Positions 37,581-45,541 of a DNA stretch of 64,000 nt are shown one piece after another; the stretch's first letter is position 1, and the number at the start of each line of letters is the position of its first letter. The notes below the pieces were generated by a model. That model did no database searches. It was not told where the DNA came from and saw only the letters and a program-made list of their open reading frames with translations. Both the position numbers and the translations under genes were made by a program. Origin of the DNA: DTWD01 sp963662965 (GTDB lineage: Bacteria > Acidobacteriota > Vicinamibacteria > Vicinamibacterales > UBA8438); the NCBI GenBank assembly GCA_963662965.1, contig OY759970.1, positions 2,666,001 to 2,730,000 of the forward strand, written 5' to 3'.

Positions 37581-37867
37581 AACAGACGGACGTTATTCGC
37601 CGGGCGATCGTGACGGAGAAGACGACCCTGCTCCGCGAAGGCTGGCAGGTCCTCGCGTTCGAGGTCGCCATGGGTGCGACCAAGGTGGACATCAAGCACG
37701 CGGTCGAGCGGTTGCTCGGCTCGAAGGTGGCCGAGGTGCGAACGGCGATTGCGCACGGCAAGGTCAAGCGGCAGGGGCGGTTTGCCGGTCAGCGCCCGGA
37801 TTGGAAGAAAGCGTACGTTCGCCTCAAGCCTGGCGAGCAGGTGCCGGAGTTCCTGGAAGGCGCCTAA
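37577..37867 (+). CDS. rplW: 50S ribosomal protein uL23
   Basis: A 96-residue L23 at the exit tunnel, where trigger factor and SRP bind. 'IRRAIVTEKTTLLREGWQVL' and 'ATKVDIKHAVERLLGSKVAE' are characteristic. Translationally coupled to rplD; rplB follows after 27 bp. Confidence 0.97.
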   Translation: MKQTDVIRRAIVTEKTTLLREGWQVLAFEVAMGATKVDIKHAVERLLGSKVAEVRTAIAHGKVKRQGRFAGQRPDWKKAYVRLKPGEQVPEFLEGA

Positions 37868-37894
37868 ACGAAGACGCAGGCGCACACGAAGACG

Positions 37895-38722
37895 ATGGCC
37901 ATTCGAAAGTACAAACCGACGTCCGCCGGTCGACGATTTCAGAGCGTGCAGACGTTCGATGAGATCACCGCGACCAGGCCGTACCGGCCGTTGACCGAGC
38001 CGCTTAAGAAATCTGGCGGGCGGAACAACACGGGTGAGGTCACGATGTGGTGGCGCGGGGGCGGGCACAAGCGTGCCTATCGCGTCATCGATTTCAAGCG
38101 CGCCAAGGTCGATATCCCGGCGAAGGTCTCGACGATCGAGTACGACCCGAATCGGTCGGCGCGCATTGCGCTCGTCACGTACGCCGACGGCGAGAAGCGG
38201 TACATCCTCCACCCGCTCGGCGTGAAGGTGGGCGACACAGTGGTGTCGGGTGAGCGGGTCGACATTCTACCCGGCAACACCCTCCCGCTGAAGAACATTC
38301 CGCTTGGCACGCAGGTGCACAACATCGAGCTGCGGCCGGGCAAGGGCGGACAGCTGGCGCGTAGCGCAGGATCGTCGGTACAAGTCGTGGCGAAAGAAGG
38401 GAAATACGTCACGGTGCGGCTCCCGTCCGGAGAGACTCGCCTCATCATGCCGAAGTGCCTCGCCACCATCGGCCAGGTCGGGAACGTCGACCACGAGAAT
38501 GTGCGTGTCGGGAAAGCCGGGCGTTCGCGGTGGCGCGGTCGTCGCCCCCACGTCTGTGGGAACGCGATGAATCCGGTGGATCACCCGTTGGGTGGCGGCG
38601 AGGGCCATGCGGCAGGCGGTCGCCATCCGGTCTCGCCGTGGGGTGTGCCGGCGAAGGGATACAAGACGCGCAAGAAGAAGCCGTCGGATCGGTTCATTCT
38701 GTCGAGGAAAAAGAAACGATGA
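37895..38722 (+). CDS. rplB: 50S ribosomal protein uL2
   Basis: A 275-residue L2 starting 'MAIRKYKPTSAGRRFQS'. Contains 'GGGHKRAYRVIDFKR' and the C-terminal rRNA-binding 'MNPVDHPLGGGEGHAAGGRH' with its key His, ending 'SDRFILSRKKKR'. Normal length. Confidence 0.98.
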   Translation: MAIRKYKPTSAGRRFQSVQTFDEITATRPYRPLTEPLKKSGGRNNTGEVTMWWRGGGHKRAYRVIDFKRAKVDIPAKVSTIEYDPNRSARIALVTYADGEKRYILHPLGVKVGDTVVSGERVDILPGNTLPLKNIPLGTQVHNIELRPGKGGQLARSAGSSVQVVAKEGKYVTVRLPSGETRLIMPKCLATIGQVGNVDHENVRVGKAGRSRWRGRRPHVCGNAMNPVDHPLGGGEGHAAGGRHPVSPWGVPAKGYKTRKKKPSDRFILSRKKKR

Positions 38723-38738
38723 GTGGCGTGAGGTTTTC

Positions 38739-38796
38739 GGTTCCGGGTTCGACCGGCACCTTGAACATTGGAACTCTGGAACTCTGGAACCAAAGG
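38739..38796. repeat. Local direct/inverted micro-repeat, GGAACTCT type
   Basis: In the rplB-rpsS gap: GGTTCCGGGTTCGACC, a spacer, then TTGGAACTCTGGAACTCTGG. Its reverse complement lines up with the cluster at 30893, so this is an inverted copy. It ends 11 bp before the rpsS ATG. Confidence 0.65.
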
Positions 38797-38807
38797 TTGA
38801 CGCGGTT

Positions 38808-39107
38808 ATGAGTCGCTCGCTGAAGAAAGGTCCGTTCGTCGATCTTCCGCTGCTCGAGAAGATCGAAATCATGAATCGGAGCGGTGACAAGAAAGTGATC
38901 AAGACTTGGTCGCGCCGCTCTACCGTGGTGCCTGAGATGGTCGGGCACACGGTCGCCGTCCATAACGGCAGGAAGTTCATCCCGATCTACGTGACGGAGA
39001 ACATGGTCGGGCACAAGTTCGGGGAGTTCTCGCCGACGCGTCTCTTCCGCGGCCACACCACCAAGCGTGAGAAAGCAGCCTCGGTCGCGAAGGGAGTCCC
39101 GCGATGA
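38808..39107 (+). CDS. rpsS: 30S ribosomal protein uS19
   Basis: A 99-residue S19 from ATG 38808 ('MSRSLKKGPFVDLPLLEKIE'), with 'TWSRRSTVVPEMVGHTVAVH' and 'GHKFGEFSPTRLFRGHT'. An upstream frame to 38592 runs over rplB and the micro-repeat and is not used. Overlaps rplV by 4 bp. Confidence 0.98.
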   Translation: MSRSLKKGPFVDLPLLEKIEIMNRSGDKKVIKTWSRRSTVVPEMVGHTVAVHNGRKFIPIYVTENMVGHKFGEFSPTRLFRGHTTKREKAASVAKGVPR

Positions 39108-39706
39108 GTGACGGGCGGGCCACCGCACGCTATGTCCGTGGATCTGCGCAGAAGGCGGGCCTCGTGCTCGACCTCATTCGCGGACAGGACGTCGACAAGG
39201 CGATGGCCGTGCTGCGGTTCGCGCGCAAAAGTGTGGCGAAGGACGTCGAGAAAGTGCTGCGGTCGGCTGTGGCCAACGCGCAGCAAAAGGAAGGCGGCGG
39301 CGGCGATCTTGAGCGTCTCTTTGTGCGGGAGTGTTTTGCCAATCAGGGTCCGACACTGAAGCGCATTCGAGCGGCTCCCATGGGACGCGCGTTCCGCATC
39401 CTGAAACGGTCATCGCATTTGACCGTGGGCGTTGGACAACGGCCAGACCGGGCGTCCGTCGTGACTCGCGTGGGCGAGCCGGATGCGGCGTCCGCACGAA
39501 AGAAAAAGGCCGGCGCGCGCACGTCCACTGGCGGAGCACGCAAGAGGGCCGCGAAAAAGAAGACGGCCAAGAAGACAACGACCAAAAAGAAGGCCACGGG
39601 GCGCGCAGCTGCCAGGTCCACGAAGGCCGCGACCAAGCCGAGCAAAACGAGCACGACCCGTAAGAAGACGGCGAAGAAGAAGACGCAGAAGTCGAGCGAC
39701 GAGTAA
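39104..39706 (+). CDS. rplV: 50S ribosomal protein uL22 with long Lys/Ala-rich tail
   Basis: The first 125 residues are standard L22 ('TARYVRGSAQKAGLVLDLIR', 'FVRECFANQGPTLKRIRAAP', 'GRAFRILKRSSHLTVGV'). Another 75 residues follow, rich in Lys, Ala and Thr ('AKKTTTKKKATGRAAARSTK'), resembling histone-H1 or DNA-binding tails. Usual L22 is 110-130 residues. The tail is likely disordered and would project from the 50S surface or bind rRNA; its role is unknown. Confidence 0.95.
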   Translation: MSDGRATARYVRGSAQKAGLVLDLIRGQDVDKAMAVLRFARKSVAKDVEKVLRSAVANAQQKEGGGGDLERLFVRECFANQGPTLKRIRAAPMGRAFRILKRSSHLTVGVGQRPDRASVVTRVGEPDAASARKKKAGARTSTGGARKRAAKKKTAKKTTTKKKATGRAAARSTKAATKPSKTSTTRKKTAKKKTQKSSDE

Positions 39707-39718
39707 GAGAGTCTAAGC

Positions 39719-40399
39719 ATGGGCCAAAAAGTTCATCCATACGGATTCCGCCTGGGGTTCAACAAGACCTGGCGGTCACGGTGGTACGCCGACCGCGACT
39801 ACGCGAATCTACTGCATGAGGACCTCGCGTTGAAGCGCGATCTGAAGAAGCGCTTTTCCCATGCCGGCGTGTCCAAAATCGAAATCGAGCGAGCCGCCAA
39901 TAAGCTCAAGCTCGATATTTACACGTCGCGGCCGGGCATCATCATCGGTCGGAAGGGCACAGAGGTCGACAAGCTCAAAACGGAGATTCAGAAGCGTACG
40001 AACCGCGAAGTGTTCATCAACATCCAGGAGATCCAAAAGCCCGAGCTCGACGCCCAGCTCATCAGTGAAAACGTCGCGCTTCAGCTGGAAAAACGCGTGG
40101 CGTTTCGACGGGCCATGCGAAAGGCCGTGGAAGCGGCGCTGCGTTTCGGCGCGCGAGGGATCAAGGTGCGGGTCGCCGGGCGGCTGAATGGCGCTGAGAT
40201 CGCGCGGTCCGAGTGGTACTTGCACGGGCAGTTGCCGCTCCAGACGCTGCGGGCGGACATCGACTACGGATTTTGGCAGGCACGCACGACCTACGGTGCC
40301 ATTGGCGTCAAGGTGTGGCTCTACAAAGGTGAACGTCTTGAGCCGCTCGTGGGTCCCGAAGAGGAGTTTCGCACGCCGCGCCGCGGCGCTCGCGTGTAA
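39719..40399 (+). CDS. rpsC: 30S ribosomal protein uS3
   Basis: A 226-residue S3: 'MGQKVHPYGFRLGFNKTWRS', KH domain 'SRPGIIIGRKGTEVDKLKTE', and C-domain 'ARGIKVRVAGRLNGAEIARS'. Part of the mRNA entry channel helicase. 13 bp before rplP. Confidence 0.98.
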   Translation: MGQKVHPYGFRLGFNKTWRSRWYADRDYANLLHEDLALKRDLKKRFSHAGVSKIEIERAANKLKLDIYTSRPGIIIGRKGTEVDKLKTEIQKRTNREVFINIQEIQKPELDAQLISENVALQLEKRVAFRRAMRKAVEAALRFGARGIKVRVAGRLNGAEIARSEWYLHGQLPLQTLRADIDYGFWQARTTYGAIGVKVWLYKGERLEPLVGPEEEFRTPRRGARV

Positions 40400-40411
40400 C
40401 GGTCATACGCC

Positions 40412-40834
40412 ATGTTACAGCCGAAGAAGGTCAAATATCGTAAGCAGCATCGCGGTCGGATGACCGGGAAGGCGTGGCGCGGGTCGACGGTGGCGTTTGG
40501 GGACTACGGGCTCAAGGCGATGGAGCCGTGCTGGATCACGGATCGTCAGATCGAAGCGGCGCGCGTCGCGATGACGAGGTTCATCAAGCGTGGCGGCAAG
40601 ATCTGGGTTCGCATATTCCCCGACAAGCCGATCACCAAGAAACCCCAGGAGACGCGGATGGGGAAGGGCAAGGGCGCGCCCGAGGGGTGGGTCGCGGTCG
40701 TGCGGCCGGGTCGTATCTTGTTCGAAATGGGGGGCGTTAACGCCGTGGACGCGAAGCGCGCGATGCAGCTCGCCGCCGCCAAGCTGCCGATTCAGACGTG
40801 CTTTGCGACCCGCTTTGGCGAAGTGAGGACGTGA
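40412..40834 (+). CDS. rplP: 50S ribosomal protein uL16
   Basis: A 140-residue L16: 'MLQPKKVKYRKQHRGRMTGK', 'RGGKIWVRIFPDKPITKKPQ', 'RMGKGKGAPEGWVAVVRPGR'. Stop overlaps the rpmC start (TGATG). Confidence 0.98.
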   Translation: MLQPKKVKYRKQHRGRMTGKAWRGSTVAFGDYGLKAMEPCWITDRQIEAARVAMTRFIKRGGKIWVRIFPDKPITKKPQETRMGKGKGAPEGWVAVVRPGRILFEMGGVNAVDAKRAMQLAAAKLPIQTCFATRFGEVRT

Positions 40835-41091
40835 TGACGAAGGTGTCTGAGCTGCGCGAGCTGGCGAGTGACCGGCTCGAGGAGCGGGTTCGCGAGCTCG
40901 ACGAACAGGTCTTTCGGTTACGACTGCAGCAATCAATGGGACAAACGGATGCCGCGAACAAGATGCAGGGTCTGCGCCGGGACCGCGCCCGCGTCAAGAC
41001 GCTGTTACGCGAGCGAGAGATGGCGGCAGCGCGCGCCGAGTCGGCGTCTGCTGCCGAGGCCACTGACGGCATGAGTGAGGCCGATGGGTAA
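40834..41091 (+). CDS. rpmC: 50S ribosomal protein uL29
   Basis: An 85-residue L29 with the two-helix core 'VSELRELASDRLEERVRELD' and 'MQGLRRDRARVKTLLRERE'. It carries a 20-residue Ala/Glu tail, longer than the usual 60-70 residues. Start ATG 40834 overlaps the rplP stop; the gene overlaps rpsQ by 8 bp. Confidence 0.95.
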   Translation: MTKVSELRELASDRLEERVRELDEQVFRLRLQQSMGQTDAANKMQGLRRDRARVKTLLREREMAAARAESASAAEATDGMSEADG

Positions 41092-41338
41092 GCAACGCGA
41101 AGTAGTGGGCATCGTCGTCAAAGACAAGGTAGACAAAGGGGTCACGGTCGCCGTCGAGCGCCGCGTACGCCATGACCTTTACGGGAAAATTCGACGGCGC
41201 ACGAGAACGTTCATGGCCCACGACGAGGGCAATAGCGCGAAGGTGGGCGACCGTGTGGTGATGGTGGAGTCTCGGCCGCTGAGCAAGCGCAAGCGTTTCG
41301 TCGTGACCCGCGTGGTTGACCGCGCCGACACCGTCTAG
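41084..41338 (+). CDS. rpsQ: 30S ribosomal protein uS17
   Basis: An 84-residue S17: 'GKQREVVGIVVKDKVDKGVT', 'HDLYGKIRRRTRTFMAHDEG' and 'VGDRVVMVESRPLSKRKRFV'. ATG 41084 lies inside the end of rpmC, implying translational coupling. Confidence 0.97.
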   Translation: MGKQREVVGIVVKDKVDKGVTVAVERRVRHDLYGKIRRRTRTFMAHDEGNSAKVGDRVVMVESRPLSKRKRFVVTRVVDRADTV

Positions 41339-41351
41339 GAGCCACAGAGCG

Positions 41352-41720
41352 ATGATCCAGATGCAGTCGGTGCTCGACGTGGCCGACAACTCCGGTGCCC
41401 GAAAGATAAAGGTGATCAACCCGCTCGGCGGCGCGACCGGTCGTTACGCGCGCCTTGGAGACGTGGTCACGGCGTCCGTGAAAGAGGCGACGCCAGACGC
41501 GACCGTGAAGAAAGGGCAGGTCGTCAAGGCGGTCATCGTGCGTACCAGCAAAGAGCACCGGCGACGCGACGGCAGCTACATTCGCTTCGATCGAAACGCC
41601 GCGGTCTTGATTACCGACCAGAATGAGCCGGTTGGTACGCGAGTGTTTGGTCCTGTGGCACGCGAGCTTCGCGAACGCAAGTTCATGAAGATCATCTCGC
41701 TCGCGCCCGAAGTGTTGTGA
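41352..41720 (+). CDS. rplN: 50S ribosomal protein uL14
   Basis: A 122-residue L14 from ATG 41352: 'MIQMQSVLDVADNSGARKIK', 'VIVRTSKEHRRRDGSYIRFD' and 'GTRVFGPVARELRERKFMKI'. The upstream frame to 41316 is inside rpsQ. Confidence 0.98.
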   Translation: MIQMQSVLDVADNSGARKIKVINPLGGATGRYARLGDVVTASVKEATPDATVKKGQVVKAVIVRTSKEHRRRDGSYIRFDRNAAVLITDQNEPVGTRVFGPVARELRERKFMKIISLAPEVL

Positions 41721-41735
41721 AAGAGATATCGAGCG

Positions 41736-42068
41736 ATGTCCCGATTACAGACACCAGTTCGGAAGAATGACAACGTCGTGGTCTTGGGGGGGAAAGACCG
41801 CGGCAAGCGTGGCCGCGTGCTGAAAGTCCTTCCGGCCCGCAATCGGGTTGTGGTCGAGGGCGTGAACTTCATCAAGAAACATACGCGCCCGAACCCTCGC
41901 GCCAATGTGAAGGGCGGCATCGTCGAGCGCGAGGCGTCGCTCCACGCGTCGAATGTGCAGATCGTGTGCCCCGAGTGTGGCGCGCCGACGCGCATTGGGC
42001 GCGAATTGCTCGGGGACGGTCGCAAAGTGCGGGTGTGCCGCAAGTGTGACGGAGCTGTGGACAAATGA
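41736..42068 (+). CDS. rplX: 50S ribosomal protein uL24
   Basis: A 110-residue L24 with the KOW motif 'NDNVVVLGGKDRGKRGRVLK' and 'KKHTRPNPRANVKGGIVERE'. The C-terminus has two CxxC pairs ('VCPECGAPTRIG', 'VCRKCDG'), a small zinc-ribbon-like end seen in several phyla. Overlaps rplE by 4 bp. Confidence 0.97.
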   Translation: MSRLQTPVRKNDNVVVLGGKDRGKRGRVLKVLPARNRVVVEGVNFIKKHTRPNPRANVKGGIVEREASLHASNVQIVCPECGAPTRIGRELLGDGRKVRVCRKCDGAVDK

Positions 42069-42607
42069 GTCGTTTTCGAGAGCGCTATCAGACGGATGTC
42101 GTTCCGGCTCTGCGGAAGGAATTCGGCTACGCGAACGTGATGGCGGTGCCGAAGCTCGAACGAATCGTTCTCAACATGGGCCTCGGCGAGGCGACTCAGA
42201 ACGCCAAGCTGATTGATGTGGGGTCCGAGGAGTTGACGAAGATCACTGGTCAGCGTCCAGTCGCGCGCCGCGCGCGGAAATCGGTGGCGCAGTTCAAAGT
42301 GCGACAGGGCGTGCCGATCGGCGTCAAGGTGACGCTACGTGGCGAGCGAATGTACGAGTTTCTCGACCGCCTCGTTTCTATCGCGTTGCCGCGTGTCCGT
42401 GACTTTCGCGGGGTCTCGCCGAAGGGGTTCGACGGACGGGGCAATTACACCATGGGCCTAAAGGATCAGCTGATCTTTTTGGAGATCGACTACATGCAGG
42501 TCGACCGTGCCCGCGGCATGAACATCTCGGTCGTCACGACGGCCAACACGGACGAGGAAGGGCGGCGGTTGCTCCAACTGATGGGCATGCCGTTTCGCCA
42601 GAACTGA
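42065..42607 (+). CDS. rplE: 50S ribosomal protein uL5
   Basis: A 180-residue L5, 5S rRNA binding: 'VMAVPKLERIVLNMGLGEAT', 'RVRDFRGVSPKGFDGRGNYT', 'TTANTDEEGRRLLQLMGMPF'. Normal length. Confidence 0.98.
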   Translation: MSRFRERYQTDVVPALRKEFGYANVMAVPKLERIVLNMGLGEATQNAKLIDVGSEELTKITGQRPVARRARKSVAQFKVRQGVPIGVKVTLRGERMYEFLDRLVSIALPRVRDFRGVSPKGFDGRGNYTMGLKDQLIFLEIDYMQVDRARGMNISVVTTANTDEEGRRLLQLMGMPFRQN

Positions 42608-42654
42608 CATATTTATTTCTGTCCGGGTCCCAGGAACGAAGACGGATACGACAC

Positions 42655-42840
42655 ATGGCCACCACTGCAAAGATCGTCAAAGAAAGAAAGCCGCCAAAGT
42701 TCAAGGTTCGGCTGCGGAACCGATGCCGGCTGTGCGGCCGGCCTCGCGGCTACTTGCGCAAGTTCGCGCTCTGTCGTCTGTGCTTCCGCAAGCTGGCGCT
42801 CGAGGGCGAGATTGCGGGTGTGACCAAGAGTAGCTGGTAG
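42655..42840 (+). CDS. rpsN: 30S ribosomal protein uS14, zinc-binding short form
   Basis: A 61-residue S14 of the short (C+) type: 'RNRCRLCGRPRGYLRKFALC' followed by 'RLCFRKLALEGEIAGVTKSS', giving two CxxC pairs for one zinc. Standard for many non-proteobacterial phyla. Confidence 0.97.
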   Translation: MATTAKIVKERKPPKFKVRLRNRCRLCGRPRGYLRKFALCRLCFRKLALEGEIAGVTKSSW

Positions 42841-42856
42841 GCGAGATCGAACAACT

Positions 42857-43267
42857 ATGGCTGATCAGATTGCCGACATGCTGACGAGGGTTCGGAACGC
42901 GACGAGAAGTCGGCGTGCGCGTGTGGACGTGCCGGACTCGCGTTTGAAAATCGACATCGCCCGAATTCTCCAGAGCGAGGGCTACATCGGCGGATTCAAG
43001 CAGGTGGAACTTCAGAATCCGCGTGGTGAGATCCCGTTGCGGATGCTCCGCATCTATCTCAAATACGGGCCGCGCGGCGAGCGTGTGTTGTCCGGCCTCG
43101 AGCGGGTGAGCCGGCCTAGCCGCCGCGTGTTCTACGGGTGCGACAAGACGCCGCCGGTCCTCGCCGGCCTTGGCACGAGCATCTTGACGACGTCTCGTGG
43201 GGTGATGACCGGTCGCGAAGCGGCGAAAGCGGGTGTAGGCGGCGAGGTGCTCTGCAACGTCTGGTAG
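42857..43267 (+). CDS. rpsH: 30S ribosomal protein uS8
   Basis: A 136-residue S8: 'DQIADMLTRVRNATRSRRAR', 'ISRPSRR'-like 'ERVSRPSRRVFYGCDKTPPV', 'GTSILTTSRGVMTGREAAKA', ending 'VGGEVLCNVW'. In E. coli S8 represses spc operon translation by binding near rplE; no mimic was identified by eye. Confidence 0.97.
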   Translation: MADQIADMLTRVRNATRSRRARVDVPDSRLKIDIARILQSEGYIGGFKQVELQNPRGEIPLRMLRIYLKYGPRGERVLSGLERVSRPSRRVFYGCDKTPPVLAGLGTSILTTSRGVMTGREAAKAGVGGEVLCNVW

Positions 43268-43301
43268 GACGTGCCGAAGCTATGTTGAACCGGGGAACGA
43301 G

Positions 43302-43847
43302 ATGTCACGCGTAGGGAAGCAGCCGATACCGATACCGAGCGGGGTCAAAGTGAACGTTGGCCCAGACGCGGTCGATGTCGAAGGTCCGAAGGGCAAGATG
43401 TCGCAGTCGCTGCCACCGGGGATTCGCATTGAAATGGATGAAGCCAAGGGGCAGCTCCGTGCGCGCCCGGAGCGCGAGGATGATGCGTCCCTCAGGAAGT
43501 TCCATGGACTGGCGAGAAGCCTCGTGGCGAACGCCGTGCACGGTGTCTCGCAAGGCTTCAAGAAGGAGCTCGACATCGTCGGCATCGGGTACCGCGCCGA
43601 GGTGGCCGGGAAGCAGGTGGTGTTCTCGCTCGGCTATTCGCATCAGATTCACTTCGACGTTCCTCCGGGGATTGACGTCGCAGTCGAAAAGCAGACTCAT
43701 CTGACGGTCAGCGGGATCGACCGGCAGCAGGTGGGCCAGGTGGCGGCGAATATCCGAGCCCTCCGGAAGCCCGACCCATATAAGCAGAAGGGCGTGCGCT
43801 ACACGGGTGAAGTACTGAAGAAGAAGGTCGGTAAGACCGGGGCATAG
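43302..43847 (+). CDS. rplF: 50S ribosomal protein uL6
   Basis: A 181-residue L6: 'MSRVGKQPIPIPSGVKVNVG', 'VDVEGPKGKMSQSLPPG', 'VSGIDRQQVGQVAANIRALR' and 'DPYKQKGVRYTGEVLKKKVG'. Normal length. Confidence 0.98.
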   Translation: MSRVGKQPIPIPSGVKVNVGPDAVDVEGPKGKMSQSLPPGIRIEMDEAKGQLRARPEREDDASLRKFHGLARSLVANAVHGVSQGFKKELDIVGIGYRAEVAGKQVVFSLGYSHQIHFDVPPGIDVAVEKQTHLTVSGIDRQQVGQVAANIRALRKPDPYKQKGVRYTGEVLKKKVGKTGA

Positions 43848-43870
43848 AACAACGTCACGAAGCACGGGGC

Positions 43871-44245
43871 ATGAGAATCAAGACGAACAAGGATCGGCGG
43901 ACGCGCGTGCGGCTGCGCCAGCGGCAGCGCATCAGCGGGACGGCTGGGCGACCGAGGCTGGCCGTGACGCGAAGCCTGACGCATATCTCCGCGCAAGTGA
44001 TTGATGACCTCGCCGGTCGGACGCTCGTGTCGGCCTCGAGCACCGAGGCGAGCGTGAAGGCCCAGTTCGAGGACGGGGCGAGTGGCGGGAACAAGGCCGG
44101 AGCCGTTGTGATCGGCAAAGTCGTGGCGGAGCGAGCCCTGAAGGAAGGCGTGAAGCAGGTCGTGTTCGACCGTGGCGGATTCTTGTACCACGGTCGAGTG
44201 CGGTCGGTGGCAGAGGCCGCCCGGGAAGCCGGGCTGGAGTTCTAA
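43871..44245 (+). CDS. rplR: 50S ribosomal protein uL18
   Basis: A 124-residue L18, 5S rRNA binding: 'RTRVRLRQRQRISGTAGRPR', 'ISAQVIDDLAGRTLVSASS' and 'VVFDRGGFLYHGRVRSVAEA'. Between rplF and rpsE as usual. Confidence 0.97.
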   Translation: MRIKTNKDRRTRVRLRQRQRISGTAGRPRLAVTRSLTHISAQVIDDLAGRTLVSASSTEASVKAQFEDGASGGNKAGAVVIGKVVAERALKEGVKQVVFDRGGFLYHGRVRSVAEAAREAGLEF

Positions 44246-44263
44246 GATTAGACACGAGGATCC

Positions 44264-44776
44264 ATGCGCGAATCACGACCCAAAATCGATCCAACGCTTT
44301 TCGACTTGAAGGACACGGTGGTGTCGATCAATCGAGTGACGAAGGTCGTCAAAGGCGGCAAGAACCTCAGCTTCAGCGCCCTCGTCGTTGTGGGTGACGG
44401 GGCCGGACGTTGCGGTTTCGCCGTGGGTAAGGCGAAGGAAGTGCCGTCGGCCATCAAGAAGGGTATCGAAGCGGCCAAGAAGGCGCTGATCCGGGTGCCG
44501 CTGCAATCGACATCGATTCCCCACACGATTATCGGACGATTCGGGGCCGGACGAGTCCTGCTGAAGCCGGCGCCTGAAGGCACCGGCATTATCGCCGGTG
44601 GTGCGGTTCGCGCGGTACTCGAACTGGTCGGTATTCACGACATCCTGACGAAGTCACTCGGGTCGGATAACCCGCACAACGTCGTCCGGGCGACCTTTGC
44701 CGGACTCGGTGGACTCAAGGACCCGACGGCCGTCGCGCGACTGCGGGGCCGGTCACTGGAGGAGCTCAGGGCGTAG
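44264..44776 (+). CDS. rpsE: 30S ribosomal protein uS5
   Basis: A 170-residue S5: 'DTVVSINRVTKVVKGGKNLS', 'VVVGDGAGRCGFAVGKAKEV', 'KPAPEGTGIIAGGAVRAVLE'. Part of the mRNA entry channel and decoding fidelity. Normal length. Confidence 0.98.
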   Translation: MRESRPKIDPTLFDLKDTVVSINRVTKVVKGGKNLSFSALVVVGDGAGRCGFAVGKAKEVPSAIKKGIEAAKKALIRVPLQSTSIPHTIIGRFGAGRVLLKPAPEGTGIIAGGAVRAVLELVGIHDILTKSLGSDNPHNVVRATFAGLGGLKDPTAVARLRGRSLEELRA

Positions 44777-44823
44777 CCTAGGTGGGCCCCCGGTGGGAAT
44801 GACGCGAGCGGAGCGGCAAGACG

Positions 44824-45033
44824 ATGAGACCACGAGCGAAGCGGAACGACGATGCGCGTCGCGTGCGCGTCACGCTCGTCAAGAGCTGGATTGGATACGA
44901 GAAACGGCAAGAGCAGATCGTGCGGGGCCTCGGGCTCAGGCGGATCGGCCACTCGGTTGACGTCGTCGACAATCCGTCGGTCCGAGGCATGATTCGCGCG
45001 GTCCAACACTTGGTGACAACGGCAGAACTCTGA
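44824..45033 (+). CDS. rpmD: 50S ribosomal protein uL30
   Basis: A 69-residue L30 with 'RVTLVKSWIGYEKRQEQIVR' and 'LRRIGHSVDVVDNPSVRGMI'. The first 12 residues are an Arg-rich extension; family members usually start just before 'VRVTLVKS'. ATG 44824 used. Confidence 0.94.
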   Translation: MRPRAKRNDDARRVRVTLVKSWIGYEKRQEQIVRGLGLRRIGHSVDVVDNPSVRGMIRAVQHLVTTAEL

Positions 45034-45043
45034 ACGCTGAATC

Positions 45044-45541
45044 ATGACGACGCGGAAGAGCACGCTCGACCTCAGCACGTTGCAGCCGCCAGCCGGCGCC
45101 AAGCGGAAACGCAAGCGTATTGGCCGAGGCGAGGGTTCCGGAACCGGTGTCACCGCCGGCCGAGGACACAAAGGGCAGCAATCGCGTTCCGGCTATTCGC
45201 GCAAGCGTGGCTTCGAAGGCGGCCAGATGCCGATCCATCGGCGGCTACCGAAGCGCGGTTTCCATAACCCGTTCCGTGTGGCGTATGAGGTCGTGAATCT
45301 CGACACGCTTGCGGACCGGTTCGAGGACGGTGCCGAGGTCACACCCTCAGTCCTGCGGGCACGAGGGTGCATTAGCCGTCGCGCGCTGGTCAAGGTGCTC
45401 GCGCGTGGCGAGCTGTCCAAGAAGCTGATCGTCAAAGCGCACGCGTTCAGTAAGAAAGCGGCTGAGCAGATTGCGTCCGCTGGAGGACAGACGGAAGTCG
45501 TACCCCGCGGAAGCGCGAAGGCGAAGGACACCGTCGAATGA
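45044..45541 (+). CDS. rplO: 50S ribosomal protein uL15
   Basis: A 165-residue L15: 'LSTLQPPAGAKRKRKRIGRG', 'GHKGQQSRSGYSRKRGFEGG', 'MPIHRRLPKRGFHNPFRVAY'. Overlaps secY by 4 bp (ATGA). Confidence 0.98.
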   Translation: MTTRKSTLDLSTLQPPAGAKRKRKRIGRGEGSGTGVTAGRGHKGQQSRSGYSRKRGFEGGQMPIHRRLPKRGFHNPFRVAYEVVNLDTLADRFEDGAEVTPSVLRARGCISRRALVKVLARGELSKKLIVKAHAFSKKAAEQIASAGGQTEVVPRGSAKAKDTVE

